The notes: generated by a model from the letters alone, not told the origin. A DNA stretch of 64,000 bases from Limisalsivibrio acetivorans (GCF_000421105.1 NZ_ATWF01000001.1:716930-780929), one strand, 5' to 3'. Counted from the first letter of the stretch, positions 16,997 to 25,518 are shown. A program made the numbers and translations.

Positions 16997-19315
16997 TTAT
17001 GCCTTTGTGATGGTTACGAAGGTTTCGTGCATAGCAGAGTTACCGGAGATCGGCTCTATGTAGTCCTCAAGGATAGCCGCCTGTGAAGCGCCCACGTTGT
17101 AAACGAGGCTGAGGCCCTTGGAGATACGGCCGAAACCGTGCACATAGTATACGCAGTCAGGCCTGATCTTTTCTGTAACTTCGGCCTTAACCTTCTGCTC
17201 GCCCACGCTGCTCTTAACGATGACATAGTCGCCGTCGGTAATATTGAGCTTGCGTGCTTCCTGGCTGTTTATCCAGAGTGTGTTCTCCTTCTGGATCTCC
17301 CAGAGGAACTCGTTGTTCTGTGTTCCTGTGTGGGTGTTCCAGCCGTGACGTCCGAGAACGAATCTGAACTGACCTTCCTTAGGCTGTCTGGGTCTTCTGT
17401 ATACGGGAAGGGGATCAAGACCTTCCTTCTCATACTTAACGTTGTACAGCTCGATCTTGCCTGTTCTGGTCTTGTATCTGGCGCCGGGCTTTCTCATCTT
17501 GCCGTATTTCGCCTTGTCAGTAAGGTAGAAGACGCCTTCTTTCATCATCTGCTCGTAGGCACCGGAGTGCTCGCTAAGCTGATATTTGATGTATTCTGTC
17601 ATGGGCTTGCGAAGTATTCCGTTCACAACTCCGTCCATGAAGTATTCCATATCCTCTTCGTAGGTGTCGTCCCAGAGGGAGTCTATCTTAAGCATCTCCT
17701 CAACGATTCCACCTGTTATCTCGAACATGGACTTGGTCTTGAATACGGGCTCAACACATGGCTGGCGGAAAGTGGCTATGGGCCATATGCCGCTGAGGCT
17801 GTGTACAGGGTCCCATCTCTCAAGGTAAGTGGACTCAGGAATAACGAGGTCTGCGTAGTAGGCAGTGTCAGACATCTGTATATCCACCATAGCTATGAAG
17901 TCCATCTTATCAAGCATCTCAAGGGTCTTGGCTCTGTTGGGAACAGCCTCAATAAGGTTCTGCTTGTATACAATGAGAGCGGTTACGGGATAGGGCTCCC
18001 CCTTAAGAACTGCCTCTCTGAAGCGGAGCCAGCTGCCGTCCTTCTCGCTGAGGTATGTACAGGAATCCATGGGAAGACCGGATGCTGTCCTCTCATCTTC
18101 GGGCATCTTGTTGTCGAAGTTGCCGTAGGATTCTATATCAAGCCTGCTCTGTACAAGGTCGTAGAAGGGGAACATGATGTCGTGCTTCTCGAGGGGTACA
18201 GAGGATTTGGGAACGATACCGCCGGGGGTGTCCCAGCAGCCGCATATAGCCGTTGCAATGGCACAGGCTCTGCGGAAGTATACGTCGTTTACATACCAGG
18301 AGGTTCTTCTGCCGGGGTAAACAACGGAACGGGGAGCGTACTTTGCAAACTCTCTCGCAGTCCAGCGGATCTCCTCGGCGGAAATCTCACATTCCTTCTC
18401 CGCCCACTCGGGAGTGTACTGTTTGACATGCTCCACAAGCTCTGCAAATCCATGGGTGTATTCATCAACGAAGGCTTTGTCGTAAAGCTCTTCTTCAATG
18501 ATTACATTTATCATACCAAGAACAAACGCAAGATCCGTTCCAGGTTTTACAGGATACCACTTGTCCGCCTTTGCGGCTGTGGCTGTAAAACGGGGATCGA
18601 GGACAACAAGCTGCTGACCCTTGGGCTTGTTCTTCTGGAAATCGATGGTGTCGGGTGTTACAAAGGCCTCCGCCCTGTTTGCACCGGGCATTACAACGAA
18701 CATAGCGTTGAGCAGGTCTGCATCGGGGTAAACACCGTAAACAGACGACCATCCCTGAATGGTGGACGAGAGACAGAGGGTGGGGTGCCTTACTGTATTA
18801 AGGGAACCGTAGGACTGAACAAGGAAGTGGAACATCCCTTCCTGAAAACCTTCTGATGAAGCAAAGGCAACGCTTGAGCGGTTCTCATACTTCTTCTTGT
18901 TCTCTGCAAATTTCTCGGCAATTATTTTGAAGGCTTCCTCGTAGGAAATCTTCTTCCACTTGCCCTCCCCTCTCTTGCCGACGCGAAGAAGGGGTTCCTT
19001 AAGTCTTTCGGGGTTGTAGGGCTCTTCCGCACCCGCATTTCCTCTCGCACAAAGCATTGCGCGGCTCTTGAAGAACTTGGGGTTGGGGTTGAGCTTCTTG
19101 ATACGACCGTTTACAACGTGTGCGTAAAACCCGCACTTGTTTACACACATCTCGCAGGAAGAGGCAACGTGCTTCTCACCCACTTCGCCGGTGGGAGCGG
19201 CTTCCTGATGTCCACCGCTGGCGACGGCTTTAAAGGTAGACAGATTACTGGCAACCATGGTTGCTGCAAGTGCGCTACCGGATGCCGCCAGAAATTTCCT
19301 ACGGCTGAGCTTCAT
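16997..19315 (-). CDS. psrA: PsrA-like molybdopterin oxidoreductase (polysulfide/thiosulfate reductase family)
   Basis: This 772-residue catalytic subunit has a Tat signal (SRRKFLAASGSALAA), an N-terminal [4Fe-4S] motif (CEMCVNKCGFYAHV ... LCARGN), bis-MGD binding regions and a C-terminal domain (LGRHGWNTHTGTQNN). The likely Mo ligand is the Cys in HPTLCLSST. The closest types I recognise are PsrA, PhsA and related sulfur-compound reductases; arsenate or tetrathionate reductases are less likely but not excluded. Expected location is periplasmic, anchored by PsrC. GGAGG precedes the ATG. A TorD-like chaperone gene lies 3 kb upstream. Two copies of a 15-bp motif lie 44-80 bases upstream of the start codon. 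Confidence 0.88.
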   Translation of the reverse strand: MKLSRRKFLAASGSALAATMVASNLSTFKAVASGGHQEAAPTGEVGEKHVASSCEMCVNKCGFYAHVVNGRIKKLNPNPKFFKSRAMLCARGNAGAEEPYNPERLKEPLLRVGKRGEGKWKKISYEEAFKIIAEKFAENKKKYENRSSVAFASSEGFQEGMFHFLVQSYGSLNTVRHPTLCLSSTIQGWSSVYGVYPDADLLNAMFVVMPGANRAEAFVTPDTIDFQKNKPKGQQLVVLDPRFTATAAKADKWYPVKPGTDLAFVLGMINVIIEEELYDKAFVDEYTHGFAELVEHVKQYTPEWAEKECEISAEEIRWTAREFAKYAPRSVVYPGRRTSWYVNDVYFRRACAIATAICGCWDTPGGIVPKSSVPLEKHDIMFPFYDLVQSRLDIESYGNFDNKMPEDERTASGLPMDSCTYLSEKDGSWLRFREAVLKGEPYPVTALIVYKQNLIEAVPNRAKTLEMLDKMDFIAMVDIQMSDTAYYADLVIPESTYLERWDPVHSLSGIWPIATFRQPCVEPVFKTKSMFEITGGIVEEMLKIDSLWDDTYEEDMEYFMDGVVNGILRKPMTEYIKYQLSEHSGAYEQMMKEGVFYLTDKAKYGKMRKPGARYKTRTGKIELYNVKYEKEGLDPLPVYRRPRQPKEGQFRFVLGRHGWNTHTGTQNNEFLWEIQKENTLWINSQEARKLNITDGDYVIVKSSVGEQKVKAEVTEKIRPDCVYYVHGFGRISKGLSLVYNVGASQAAILEDYIEPISGNSAMHETFVTITKA

Positions 19316-19358
19316 AAAATAGACCTCCTACTTTATCAATACTACCATTAGTTTACAC

Positions 19359-19395
19359 TGTAGACACAATACACCTGTAATGTATACAGAATACA
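19359..19395 (-). promoter_or_regulatory. Two 15-bp direct repeats upstream of psrA
   Basis: TGTAGACACAATACA (19359-19373) and TGTATACAGAATACA (19381-19395), 22 bases apart (about two helical turns), lie 44-80 bases before psrA. A third copy lies upstream of torD. This is a probable activator or repressor site; the regulator is unknown. Confidence 0.5.
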
Positions 19396-19565
19396 ATATA
19401 CATTTTTTACTTCTTTAGCAAGAAAAATTACAAATATTTAAAACATAGTATTATAGTAGACATTAATGATTTTACATATGATTCTTTCTATATTGGCTGT
19501 ATCTATCTTTACAAGAGGGCTGGACGCTTTCAAACAACAGTTTACTTTAGCATAGCTGGATACAT

Positions 19566-19601
19566 AAAAAGCCGGGGCTTTTCAACCCCGGCTCATATTT
19601 T
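19566..19601 (-). terminator. Terminator after the porin gene
   Basis: GCCGGGG, seven-base loop, CCCCGGC, then TTTTTATG on the minus strand; A/T tracts on both sides. It insulates the psrA promoter from the porin transcript. Confidence 0.88.
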
Positions 19602-19608
19602 TTAGTTA

Positions 19609-21645
19609 TTAGAATGAGTAAGTGAAGGAGCCGTAGAACTTCTCCACCTTATCAACAACGGGCATCATCGCATGAAGTCCGTTCACATCGTTGATATCTG
19701 TGGGTGAACCCATGGGGTTACCGCTGCCGGTGTAGTCGTAGTCGAACCTCTGATAGCCAATGGTGGCGAAAAGACGGCTGCCTACAACGGGACGGTGGTA
19801 GTATACCTCGTACACACTACCGCGTGTGGCGAGCTTACTTGCTACTACGTCATCCTCTGCGCCGGTGAAGTTGATCCAGTTTTTGCTACCCTTGTTGTAT
19901 TCGAAGCCGAGGCGTCCGCCAACAACGGGGATATCAGGAGTCATAACACCAACCCAGATCATGTGTCCGGATTCGCTGTCGTCAGAACCGAGAAGCTGAT
20001 CCTGCTCCATAAACTGGAACATGGGGTTCTGAGACCTTCCGTCCGGATGGGTCTTACTCATGTTGTATGAAAGGAACCAGTCGAAGCCGAAGTTCTCACC
20101 CTGTGCGAGGAGTGCATGCATCTCGATGTCACCAATCTCGGAGGTGGGCTCGAACCTGGAAGCGTATCCGCCCCAGTTCGGGTTGAACTCGTACTCGTCG
20201 TAAGCACCGTCCATGTTATAATCTGTACCGGAAATGTAGTAGGGCATTGCTACAAGGCCTGTGAAACCATCGGTTACGCCGAAGCCTCTCGCATAATTGT
20301 ACCAGAACTTGTACTTCTCGTCGTCATAGAACTTAACGATGAGTCCGCCGAACTCAACATCATCTACGTTGGAGTAGGATGTGAGACCGTTGTTTGCGGA
20401 AAGTGCGTTTCCGGTTCCCCACTGACCTTCGAAGCCTTTACCGTAGCAGAACTTGATGAATGAACCGGGCACCCAGTAATCGAAATCGATACCGAGTGAG
20501 CCGCCATCGAAGTTCCACTGGATAATGGAAGCGAGTGGTGAACCGCCGAGTGTGGAGAACTCGTGGTTCTCATATCCGGGGCCGTAGGTTGAGGGTCTTC
20601 TACCGAGGGAGAAGTGCCAGCCTACGTTTCCGATGTGATTTTTGTAGACGAAGTATGCTCTTTCAACGTGGAGACTGTCGTCTGAGGGAACAGAGCCGGA
20701 GTTGCCATCGAGGTACATACTTTTGAATGTGCCGTCGAAGAACTTAACCTGGCTTGTGTCACCCCACGCCTTGTACATAACAAGACGGCCGGTGAAAGAA
20801 AGATTGCTGTTTACCTTGCTGTTCAGACGGAGCCTGAACTTGTTTGTGAACATGGAGCTGTTCTCTGTGTCGTATGATCTGGGCTCTACGCCTTTGAACA
20901 TAGACTTCATAACCTGAGCCTCACCGGCAGTAAGAGTTCTGTCGCTGAAGAGGTAAGAGAAGGCCATCATGTTCGCCATCTGCTGGGCCTGAGCAGCCTG
21001 CTCGGGATTGGACATATCAAGGCCGTTCATGGTGCCGACAGTTACAACGAAGTCCTGATAGTCGCTGTAGCCGTTCATGTTGGCATCCATCATCGCACCG
21101 GTCATGCCGGCGAAATCGACCATGTCATCCACCCAGTCGGACTCAACAAAGTCTGAAGGGTCTGTACCGGGGCCAACCTGTCCTACGAGAGCGCCGAAGT
21201 TCTGCTGGAACTCCTGAGCTTCGGGAGAGGTTCCCATAAGGTTGCTGTAGAGCATGCCGAAATCCTGACCATATTCGGCCATGAAAGCATCGTTCCACAT
21301 GTCGGGCTGACCGGTCATACCTGTTTGATCCCAGGGAGCATCTGCGCCGCCGCCTGCAACGAGAACATCTCTGAGCCAGAGGCCCATCATGTCGTTAGCG
21401 TATGCGGGAAGAGCCTGAACATCCTTGTAGCTTACTGAATCAAGCCTTGTTCTGAGCTCTGCCTTGATGTTAACCCTGTCCACAGCCGTGTGTCTTTCGT
21501 TTTTGGATACACGCCTGCTGATGCTGTCGATATCTTCCTGAAGCTCCGCGATCTCTTTCTTCAGCTCTTCGAGTGAAGGCTCGGCCGCAAATGCCGCAGT
21601 CGATGCAACAAGCACCGCCAGAATAGCAATTAGAAACTTTTTCAT
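19609..21645 (-). CDS. DUF3373-type outer-membrane porin
   Basis: This 678-residue protein has a signal peptide (MKKFLIAILAVLVASTAAFA) and a short coiled coil (EELKKEIAELQEDIDSIS), then a long beta-rich region with alternating patterns (FRLRLNSKVNSNLSFTGRLVMYKAW; NHIGNVGWHFSLGRRPSTYG) ending YGSFTYSF, a typical outer-membrane barrel C-terminus with terminal Phe. I recognise it as the DUF3373 porin-like family found in Deferribacteres and related anaerobes. A central insert is rich in Met/Ala/Gln (NPEQAAQAQQMANMMA). Its location between torD/cytochrome and psrABC suggests a pore for sulfur species, which is inference. ATG 21645 follows GGGGG. Confidence 0.82.
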   Translation of the reverse strand: MKKFLIAILAVLVASTAAFAAEPSLEELKKEIAELQEDIDSISRRVSKNERHTAVDRVNIKAELRTRLDSVSYKDVQALPAYANDMMGLWLRDVLVAGGGADAPWDQTGMTGQPDMWNDAFMAEYGQDFGMLYSNLMGTSPEAQEFQQNFGALVGQVGPGTDPSDFVESDWVDDMVDFAGMTGAMMDANMNGYSDYQDFVVTVGTMNGLDMSNPEQAAQAQQMANMMAFSYLFSDRTLTAGEAQVMKSMFKGVEPRSYDTENSSMFTNKFRLRLNSKVNSNLSFTGRLVMYKAWGDTSQVKFFDGTFKSMYLDGNSGSVPSDDSLHVERAYFVYKNHIGNVGWHFSLGRRPSTYGPGYENHEFSTLGGSPLASIIQWNFDGGSLGIDFDYWVPGSFIKFCYGKGFEGQWGTGNALSANNGLTSYSNVDDVEFGGLIVKFYDDEKYKFWYNYARGFGVTDGFTGLVAMPYYISGTDYNMDGAYDEYEFNPNWGGYASRFEPTSEIGDIEMHALLAQGENFGFDWFLSYNMSKTHPDGRSQNPMFQFMEQDQLLGSDDSESGHMIWVGVMTPDIPVVGGRLGFEYNKGSKNWINFTGAEDDVVASKLATRGSVYEVYYHRPVVGSRLFATIGYQRFDYDYTGSGNPMGSPTDINDVNGLHAMMPVVDKVEKFYGSFTYSF

Positions 21646-21673
21646 TAACAACCCCCGTTAATTAAATGAAAAT

Positions 21674-21703
21674 CAGGATGCCCCCTTTTGCGGGAGCATC
21701 CTG
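21674..21703. terminator. Hairpin between the CX3CH protein gene and the porin gene
   Basis: CAGGATGCCCCC, loop, GGGAGCATCCTG. On the minus strand the run after the stem is only ATTTTCATTT, so termination may be partial; it could instead act as an attenuator or stabiliser that sets different porin and chaperone levels. Confidence 0.6.
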
Positions 21704-21726
21704 TTAAGTGCAATTTTTTTTAAATT

Positions 21727-22059
21727 TTAGCCGCAAGTTTCGGGCTGGTCGCTGTCAAGGGCGTGGCCGTGAAGATACTCGAACATATCTGCCCAGTCGC
21801 TGTCTTTAAGCGCATCAACCTCAACGCCAGCGTGAGCTTCGTCGATCTCTGCATGAGCGTTATCGAAGAATCTCTTCCACTGAGCCTGAGTCTTGGAAAC
21901 GGGTGAAAGCTCAACTGCTTTACTACCGTCATGACAGGTAGTCCTGCAACTCTTTTTCCATGTTCTCTTACCCTTTCTTGCGTTTGCTGCGAAAGCAGTG
22001 GAAACTGCCATTGCAAGAAGCACTGCCACTACTACAGCTGTAAATGCCTTTCTTTTCAT
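21727..22059 (-). CDS. Small periplasmic protein with a CX3CH motif, putative cytochrome c
   Basis: This 110-residue protein has a signal peptide (RKAFTAVVVAVLLAMAVSTAFAA) and then KGKRTWKKSCRTTCHDG. The motif has three residues, not two, between the cysteines, confirmed codon by codon (TGC AGG ACT ACC TGT CAT). The overall layout (GKxxWKKxC..CHDG, WKRFFDN, LHGHALDS) is that of a short class I cytochrome c. If haem is attached, the CX3CH site is non-standard; if not, the protein may bind metal or form a disulfide. Terminal Cys in PETCG. The GGAGGTG site is strong. It follows the TorD gene by about 45 bases and probably shares its transcript. Confidence 0.75.
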   Translation of the reverse strand: MKRKAFTAVVVAVLLAMAVSTAFAANARKGKRTWKKSCRTTCHDGSKAVELSPVSKTQAQWKRFFDNAHAEIDEAHAGVEVDALKDSDWADMFEYLHGHALDSDQPETCG

Positions 22060-22105
22060 TAGAACACCTCCAATATTCCGGACTTTACGTCCGCTTTACC
22101 TATTT

Positions 22106-22792
22106 TTAATTAAATATAAGTTCTTCCAAAATGTTCTCTGTATCGTTCAGAAAACCTTTCAGAAGCATTGATGCCGTTTTATAGAATTCCGTCTCTGTTT
22201 CCGCGATAACCTTATCGGCAAAAGGGCCTGCGAAAACGGGGAAAAAATCCCTCGATACGCTCAGAAGTGTACTTAACGATCCAAGGCGGCAATCGCTGTT
22301 CTCTTCATCCGCAACCTTCTCGAGCACGAGGCCGAAAAACTCAAGCACAAGATAGACATGGTCCTCAAGCTCCTTAACGCTCTCATCACGCATGAAGCCT
22401 TCGGCCGCCATGATGTTCTTAAGACGAACCATATCATCACCCCAGAGAAGCTGTTCATCACCCATATACACAGAGGCATAGGGGGTGGCTTTAACGCCGC
22501 CGTAATCGTTGATGAAGAGCTTCACATACTCCGTCTCCATATCGATCTGCTTCCCGGGAACCAGCGCCCTGTCAGTGTATTCAGAAATGAACTCCTGGAA
22601 CTCGGGGGAGTATTTATCTATGGTTTCATAAACGGTATCCTCAGGATACCTGAATATAACCGAAAGGAACATGAACACGGATGAGAGGCTTTTAAGGCCT
22701 TCCTTATCGGGCTCCGCCTTAGAGAGAATCTCTCCGGCCTTAACCGCATCCTCTTCATTGAGAGCTGACTTGAACTCTGCCATGCTGCTCAT
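22106..22792 (-). CDS. TorD/DmsD-family molybdoenzyme chaperone
   Basis: This 228-residue, all-helical cytosolic protein has the TorD-family marks EYVKLFINDYGGVKATPYASVYMG and a C-terminal LEFFGLVLEKV helix. These chaperones bind the Tat signal of molybdoenzymes and hold them until cofactor is inserted. PsrA, the only Tat-dependent molybdoenzyme in the window, is the probable client. The gene starts a short operon with the CX3CH protein and porin. Two nearby ATGs are possible; I used the first. Confidence 0.88.
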   Translation of the reverse strand: MSSMAEFKSALNEEDAVKAGEILSKAEPDKEGLKSLSSVFMFLSVIFRYPEDTVYETIDKYSPEFQEFISEYTDRALVPGKQIDMETEYVKLFINDYGGVKATPYASVYMGDEQLLWGDDMVRLKNIMAAEGFMRDESVKELEDHVYLVLEFFGLVLEKVADEENSDCRLGSLSTLLSVSRDFFPVFAGPFADKVIAETETEFYKTASMLLKGFLNDTENILEELIFN

Positions 22793-22887
22793 AATTAAAC
22801 ATTCTCCGACATTACTGCCGCATTAAAAGAAATAAACTGGGTTCTTGACATATAAACATTACCTTCTGTCTGAACTGATTTCTAATC

Positions 22888-22938
22888 ACTATATCAACCT
22901 GCAACAAAATCGCAAGTATTTTTTGTATACAATATACA
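22888..22938 (-). promoter_or_regulatory. Promoter with upstream 15-bp motif for the torD operon
   Basis: On the minus strand, the 15-mer TGTATATTGTATACA (reverse complement of TGTATACAATATACA, 22924-22938) lies 8 bases before a candidate -35 TTGCGA (22910-22915), which is 16 bases from -10 TATAGT (22888-22893). The spacing fits an activator site just upstream of the -35. Confidence 0.5.
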
Positions 22939-23035
22939 GATTTTCATATTAAGTTGAATACCAATGAAATAGTGGATTAATAACAGTATTTTATTTTGAT
23001 TTTGACATATTATCTCGTTTGGACTTGAACAAAAG

Positions 23036-23062
23036 ATTAAAAAAGCCGGGCGAACCCGGCTC
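23036..23062 (-). terminator. Terminator after fccB
   Basis: AGCCGGG, loop TTCG, CCCGGCT, then TTTTTAATC on the minus strand, immediately after fccB. Confidence 0.92.
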
Positions 23063-23067
23063 TAAAT

Positions 23068-24369
23068 CTATGTCAGCATATCGGACCATATACTTAACGT
23101 CCAGTCCCTGGCGTGCTTGCCGAAGATCTCTCTGCGATCTGGTGAGAGACCTCCACCTGTTTTCATGATACGTTTTACTGAGGGGTCATAATCGTAAACT
23201 GCTGATACAAATATCGCTTCCTCTTCGTTTATGAGGCTGTAACACGTATTTGCAAGGCTCGGAGGTAGCTGTTCCTGCCCGTTAAGGGCATAAACAACTG
23301 CCAGTGCGCATGCTTTGCCCATGCTGTTTGCAACGAAGCCCGACTTCGGAACAGGGCCCACGGATCCCGCATGGGTAGAGTCGCCGATTACATGGACATC
23401 CTTATAAACCTCCGATTCGAAGTTATATGCATTCACCTTTGCCCAACGCTCCCCTTCGGGCACAAGCCCAGCCTTATATGCGAAATCTCCTGCCTTCATA
23501 GCGGGAATGATGTTGGCTACTCCCGCCTTAAACTCACCCTTCTCGGTTTGGAGAACCTTGTTCTTCCTGTCGATACCTTTGAGGGGCGCAAGGGTTATAT
23601 ATTCGATAACATCGCTGTAATAAGCATTCCAGCCGTCCATAAAGAGCTTACCCTTGGAAACTATCCCGTCATTGGGATCAAGAACGATGATCTTCGAGCC
23701 CGTTTTATGGTTCTTAAGATAGTTTGCTATGAGTGATATGCGCTCATAGGGTCCGGGGGGGCATCTGTAAGGCTTAGGCGGTACGGTGAGCACAACATTC
23801 TCGCCGTTCTTCATAGCCACCAGCTTATCCCGGAGGAGTTGTGTCTGGGGTCCGGCCTTATATGCATGGGGGAAATCGTCCATGGCAGAATCCTTCCACC
23901 CCTCTATCTGGTCATACATAAAGCTGACGCCGGGGGATACGATAAGCTTGTCGTACTCCACTTTTCCTGCATCCGTAACGATGATCTTATTGGCAGGCTC
24001 AAGCCCGAGAGCCTCTGTTTTAAGGAGCTTTATGCCGTTATTTGAAGCAAGGTCGTTGTAGCTGAATGTTATATCTGAGAGTGCCTTAAACCCGCCTATA
24101 ACCCAGTTGCTTGCGGGACATGAGACAAACTTGTCCAGTTTCTCTATCAATATAACCTCGATGGAAGGATCGGTGAGCTTACAGTACTTCGCAGCTGTTG
24201 TACCCCCCCAACCGGCTCCTAGTACAACAACACGCTTGCCCCCTTTGGGCATTATTATCTCTTTTTTCTTGGAGACGTTTACATCGACATTAACACATCC
24301 CGCCAGACCAACCGCACCAACGGCCGCAGCGGTTCCCTTCAGAAAAGTTCTTCTGCTTAATCTGCTCAT
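23068..24369 (-). CDS. fccB: Flavocytochrome c sulfide dehydrogenase, flavoprotein subunit
   Basis: This 433-residue protein has a Tat-type signal (SRRTFLKGTAAAVGAVGLAGC, which may also be a lipobox), an FAD-binding Rossmann motif (VVVLGAGWGGTTAAKY) and the FccB cysteine positions (VSCPASNWV, YRCPPGPYER, NTCYSLI), plus VIGDSTHAGSVGPVPKSGFVAN. It oxidises sulfide to sulfane sulfur or polysulfide in the periplasm and passes electrons to its cytochrome partner. The start overlaps the fccA stop (ATGA), indicating coupled translation. Some FccB relatives work in other redox couples, but the paired dihaem cytochrome supports the sulfide role. Confidence 0.9.
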   Translation of the reverse strand: MSRLSRRTFLKGTAAAVGAVGLAGCVNVDVNVSKKKEIIMPKGGKRVVVLGAGWGGTTAAKYCKLTDPSIEVILIEKLDKFVSCPASNWVIGGFKALSDITFSYNDLASNNGIKLLKTEALGLEPANKIIVTDAGKVEYDKLIVSPGVSFMYDQIEGWKDSAMDDFPHAYKAGPQTQLLRDKLVAMKNGENVVLTVPPKPYRCPPGPYERISLIANYLKNHKTGSKIIVLDPNDGIVSKGKLFMDGWNAYYSDVIEYITLAPLKGIDRKNKVLQTEKGEFKAGVANIIPAMKAGDFAYKAGLVPEGERWAKVNAYNFESEVYKDVHVIGDSTHAGSVGPVPKSGFVANSMGKACALAVVYALNGQEQLPPSLANTCYSLINEEEAIFVSAVYDYDPSVKRIMKTGGGLSPDRREIFGKHARDWTLSIWSDMLT

Positions 24370-24941
24370 TTGTTCCTCCCAAGTGCTGAATAATAGGCGG
24401 CAAGAGCCCTTATCTCGATCTCACTTACTTCTTGCATAACGCTCATCTCTTCGGATTTGATCTCGCCGTTCTTATAACGCTTAAGCACCTCACGGAGGTA
24501 ACCCGGATTCTGGCCTGCAATCCTCGGTATCTCATCAACACCCGTGCCGTCACTCATGTGACAGTCTGCACACCCGGTATCCTCTATCAGCTCAACGGAA
24601 GCATCAACATTGAATTCCTCAAGCTTACTGTCGGAGCTGACCCACTCTTTCCCGGCGTACCATGCGCTTATGGAATCGAGCTGTTCATCGGTGTAGCCGG
24701 AGGCCATAAGGTTCATCTCAACGCTTTCGGGTCTGGCTCCCTGCTTGTAGCCAGCCATGGTTTCCTCAAGATAAACCTCGTTCTGTCCACCGATGGTGGG
24801 TATATAGTCACCGGGTGAAGCTCCGTTTGTTCCGTGGCATCCTGCACAGGTCTTCGCCATCCTCTCCCCTGTCTCATCCGCAAAGGCGGGCAGAGCGAAT
24901 GCGGCAGCAAGGGCCAGCACAGCAATAATGATCTTTTTCAT
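24366..24941 (-). CDS. fccA: Dihaem cytochrome c4-like subunit of flavocytochrome c
   Basis: This 191-residue protein has a signal peptide (KKIIIAVLALAAAFALPAFA) and two haem sites: CAGCHGTNGASPGDYIPTIGGQ near residue 32 and CADCHMSDGTGVDEIPRIAGQ near residue 120. This internal duplication is typical of FccA/cytochrome c4 proteins. Methionines downstream of each site can serve as axial ligands. It should accept electrons from FccB. GGAGG precedes the ATG. It is the second gene of the SH3-lipoprotein, fccA, fccB transcript. Confidence 0.92.
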   Translation of the reverse strand: MKKIIIAVLALAAAFALPAFADETGERMAKTCAGCHGTNGASPGDYIPTIGGQNEVYLEETMAGYKQGARPESVEMNLMASGYTDEQLDSISAWYAGKEWVSSDSKLEEFNVDASVELIEDTGCADCHMSDGTGVDEIPRIAGQNPGYLREVLKRYKNGEIKSEEMSVMQEVSEIEIRALAAYYSALGRNK

Positions 24942-24974
24942 CCAAGCCTCCTGAAATAATAATGTTTAATAACT

Positions 24975-25493
24975 CTATTTCCCCAAGGGGAGAACCACAC
25001 GGCCGTCCATATAGCCCTCAAGCTCCCCTGTTATAACCTTAATCCACATCTCAGCGCCGGGTATCCCCTCAATAACACTAACCGTCTCACCCCGCTCTAG
25101 CTCCAGCTTCCGTTCGGAGGAAGCATCGGGAGAGGAGTATAGATAGGCCTTCTCTGCTGCAACATAGGAATCAACCCCTTCAGCCATTGCCTTCAGCCTG
25201 TTGCGCACATTGGACAACGCCTTCTGGTACTCGCCGAGAAGGGCAAGTATCCCTTTATAGTTCTCTTTGATCTCCTTATTATCGTTCCTCAGAACTGAGA
25301 TCTCCTTCTCAAGCTCCTCCACCTTGGAGGCCAGATCCTTAATCCTGTCTGAATTCTCCGCAGTGGAAGCACCATAGGGAGTTCCGCCGAAACTGCTGAG
25401 GATCTTCTCCCCCTTCTCCGGCTCCGGTTCCTTTCCTGCACATGCACTCAGAATCATCATGATTGACATTAAAATAAACGCTTTTTTCACCAT
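24975..25493 (-). CDS. Coiled-coil SH3-like lipoprotein
   Basis: This 172-residue protein has a lipoprotein signal (MMILSACAG), a long coiled coil at residues about 50-105 (RIKDLASKVEELEKEISVLR) and a C-terminal bacterial SH3-like fold (AEKAYLYSSPDASSERKLELERGETVSV ... WIKVITGELEGYMDGRVV). Such proteins are attached to the envelope and bind peptidoglycan or partner proteins. It is the first gene of the fcc transcript, 34 bases from fccA. Its role in sulfide oxidation is unknown. Confidence 0.8.
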   Translation of the reverse strand: MVKKAFILMSIMMILSACAGKEPEPEKGEKILSSFGGTPYGASTAENSDRIKDLASKVEELEKEISVLRNDNKEIKENYKGILALLGEYQKALSNVRNRLKAMAEGVDSYVAAEKAYLYSSPDASSERKLELERGETVSVIEGIPGAEMWIKVITGELEGYMDGRVVLPLGK

Positions 25494-25518
25494 TAACTTA
25501 CCTCACACGTAGTATCAC

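Noticed and set aside
17138-18856. Long open frame (572 codons) on the plus strand opposite psrA
   Set aside because: It lies entirely antisense to a clear molybdoenzyme gene, has no family motif and no ribosome site; long antisense frames are expected opposite genes with this codon bias.
15201-19315. Arsenate, selenate or tetrathionate reductase as the identity of the molybdoenzyme operon
   Set aside because: Not excluded, but the PsrA/B/C-type three-subunit layout, rhodanese and FccAB neighbours favour sulfur or polysulfide chemistry.
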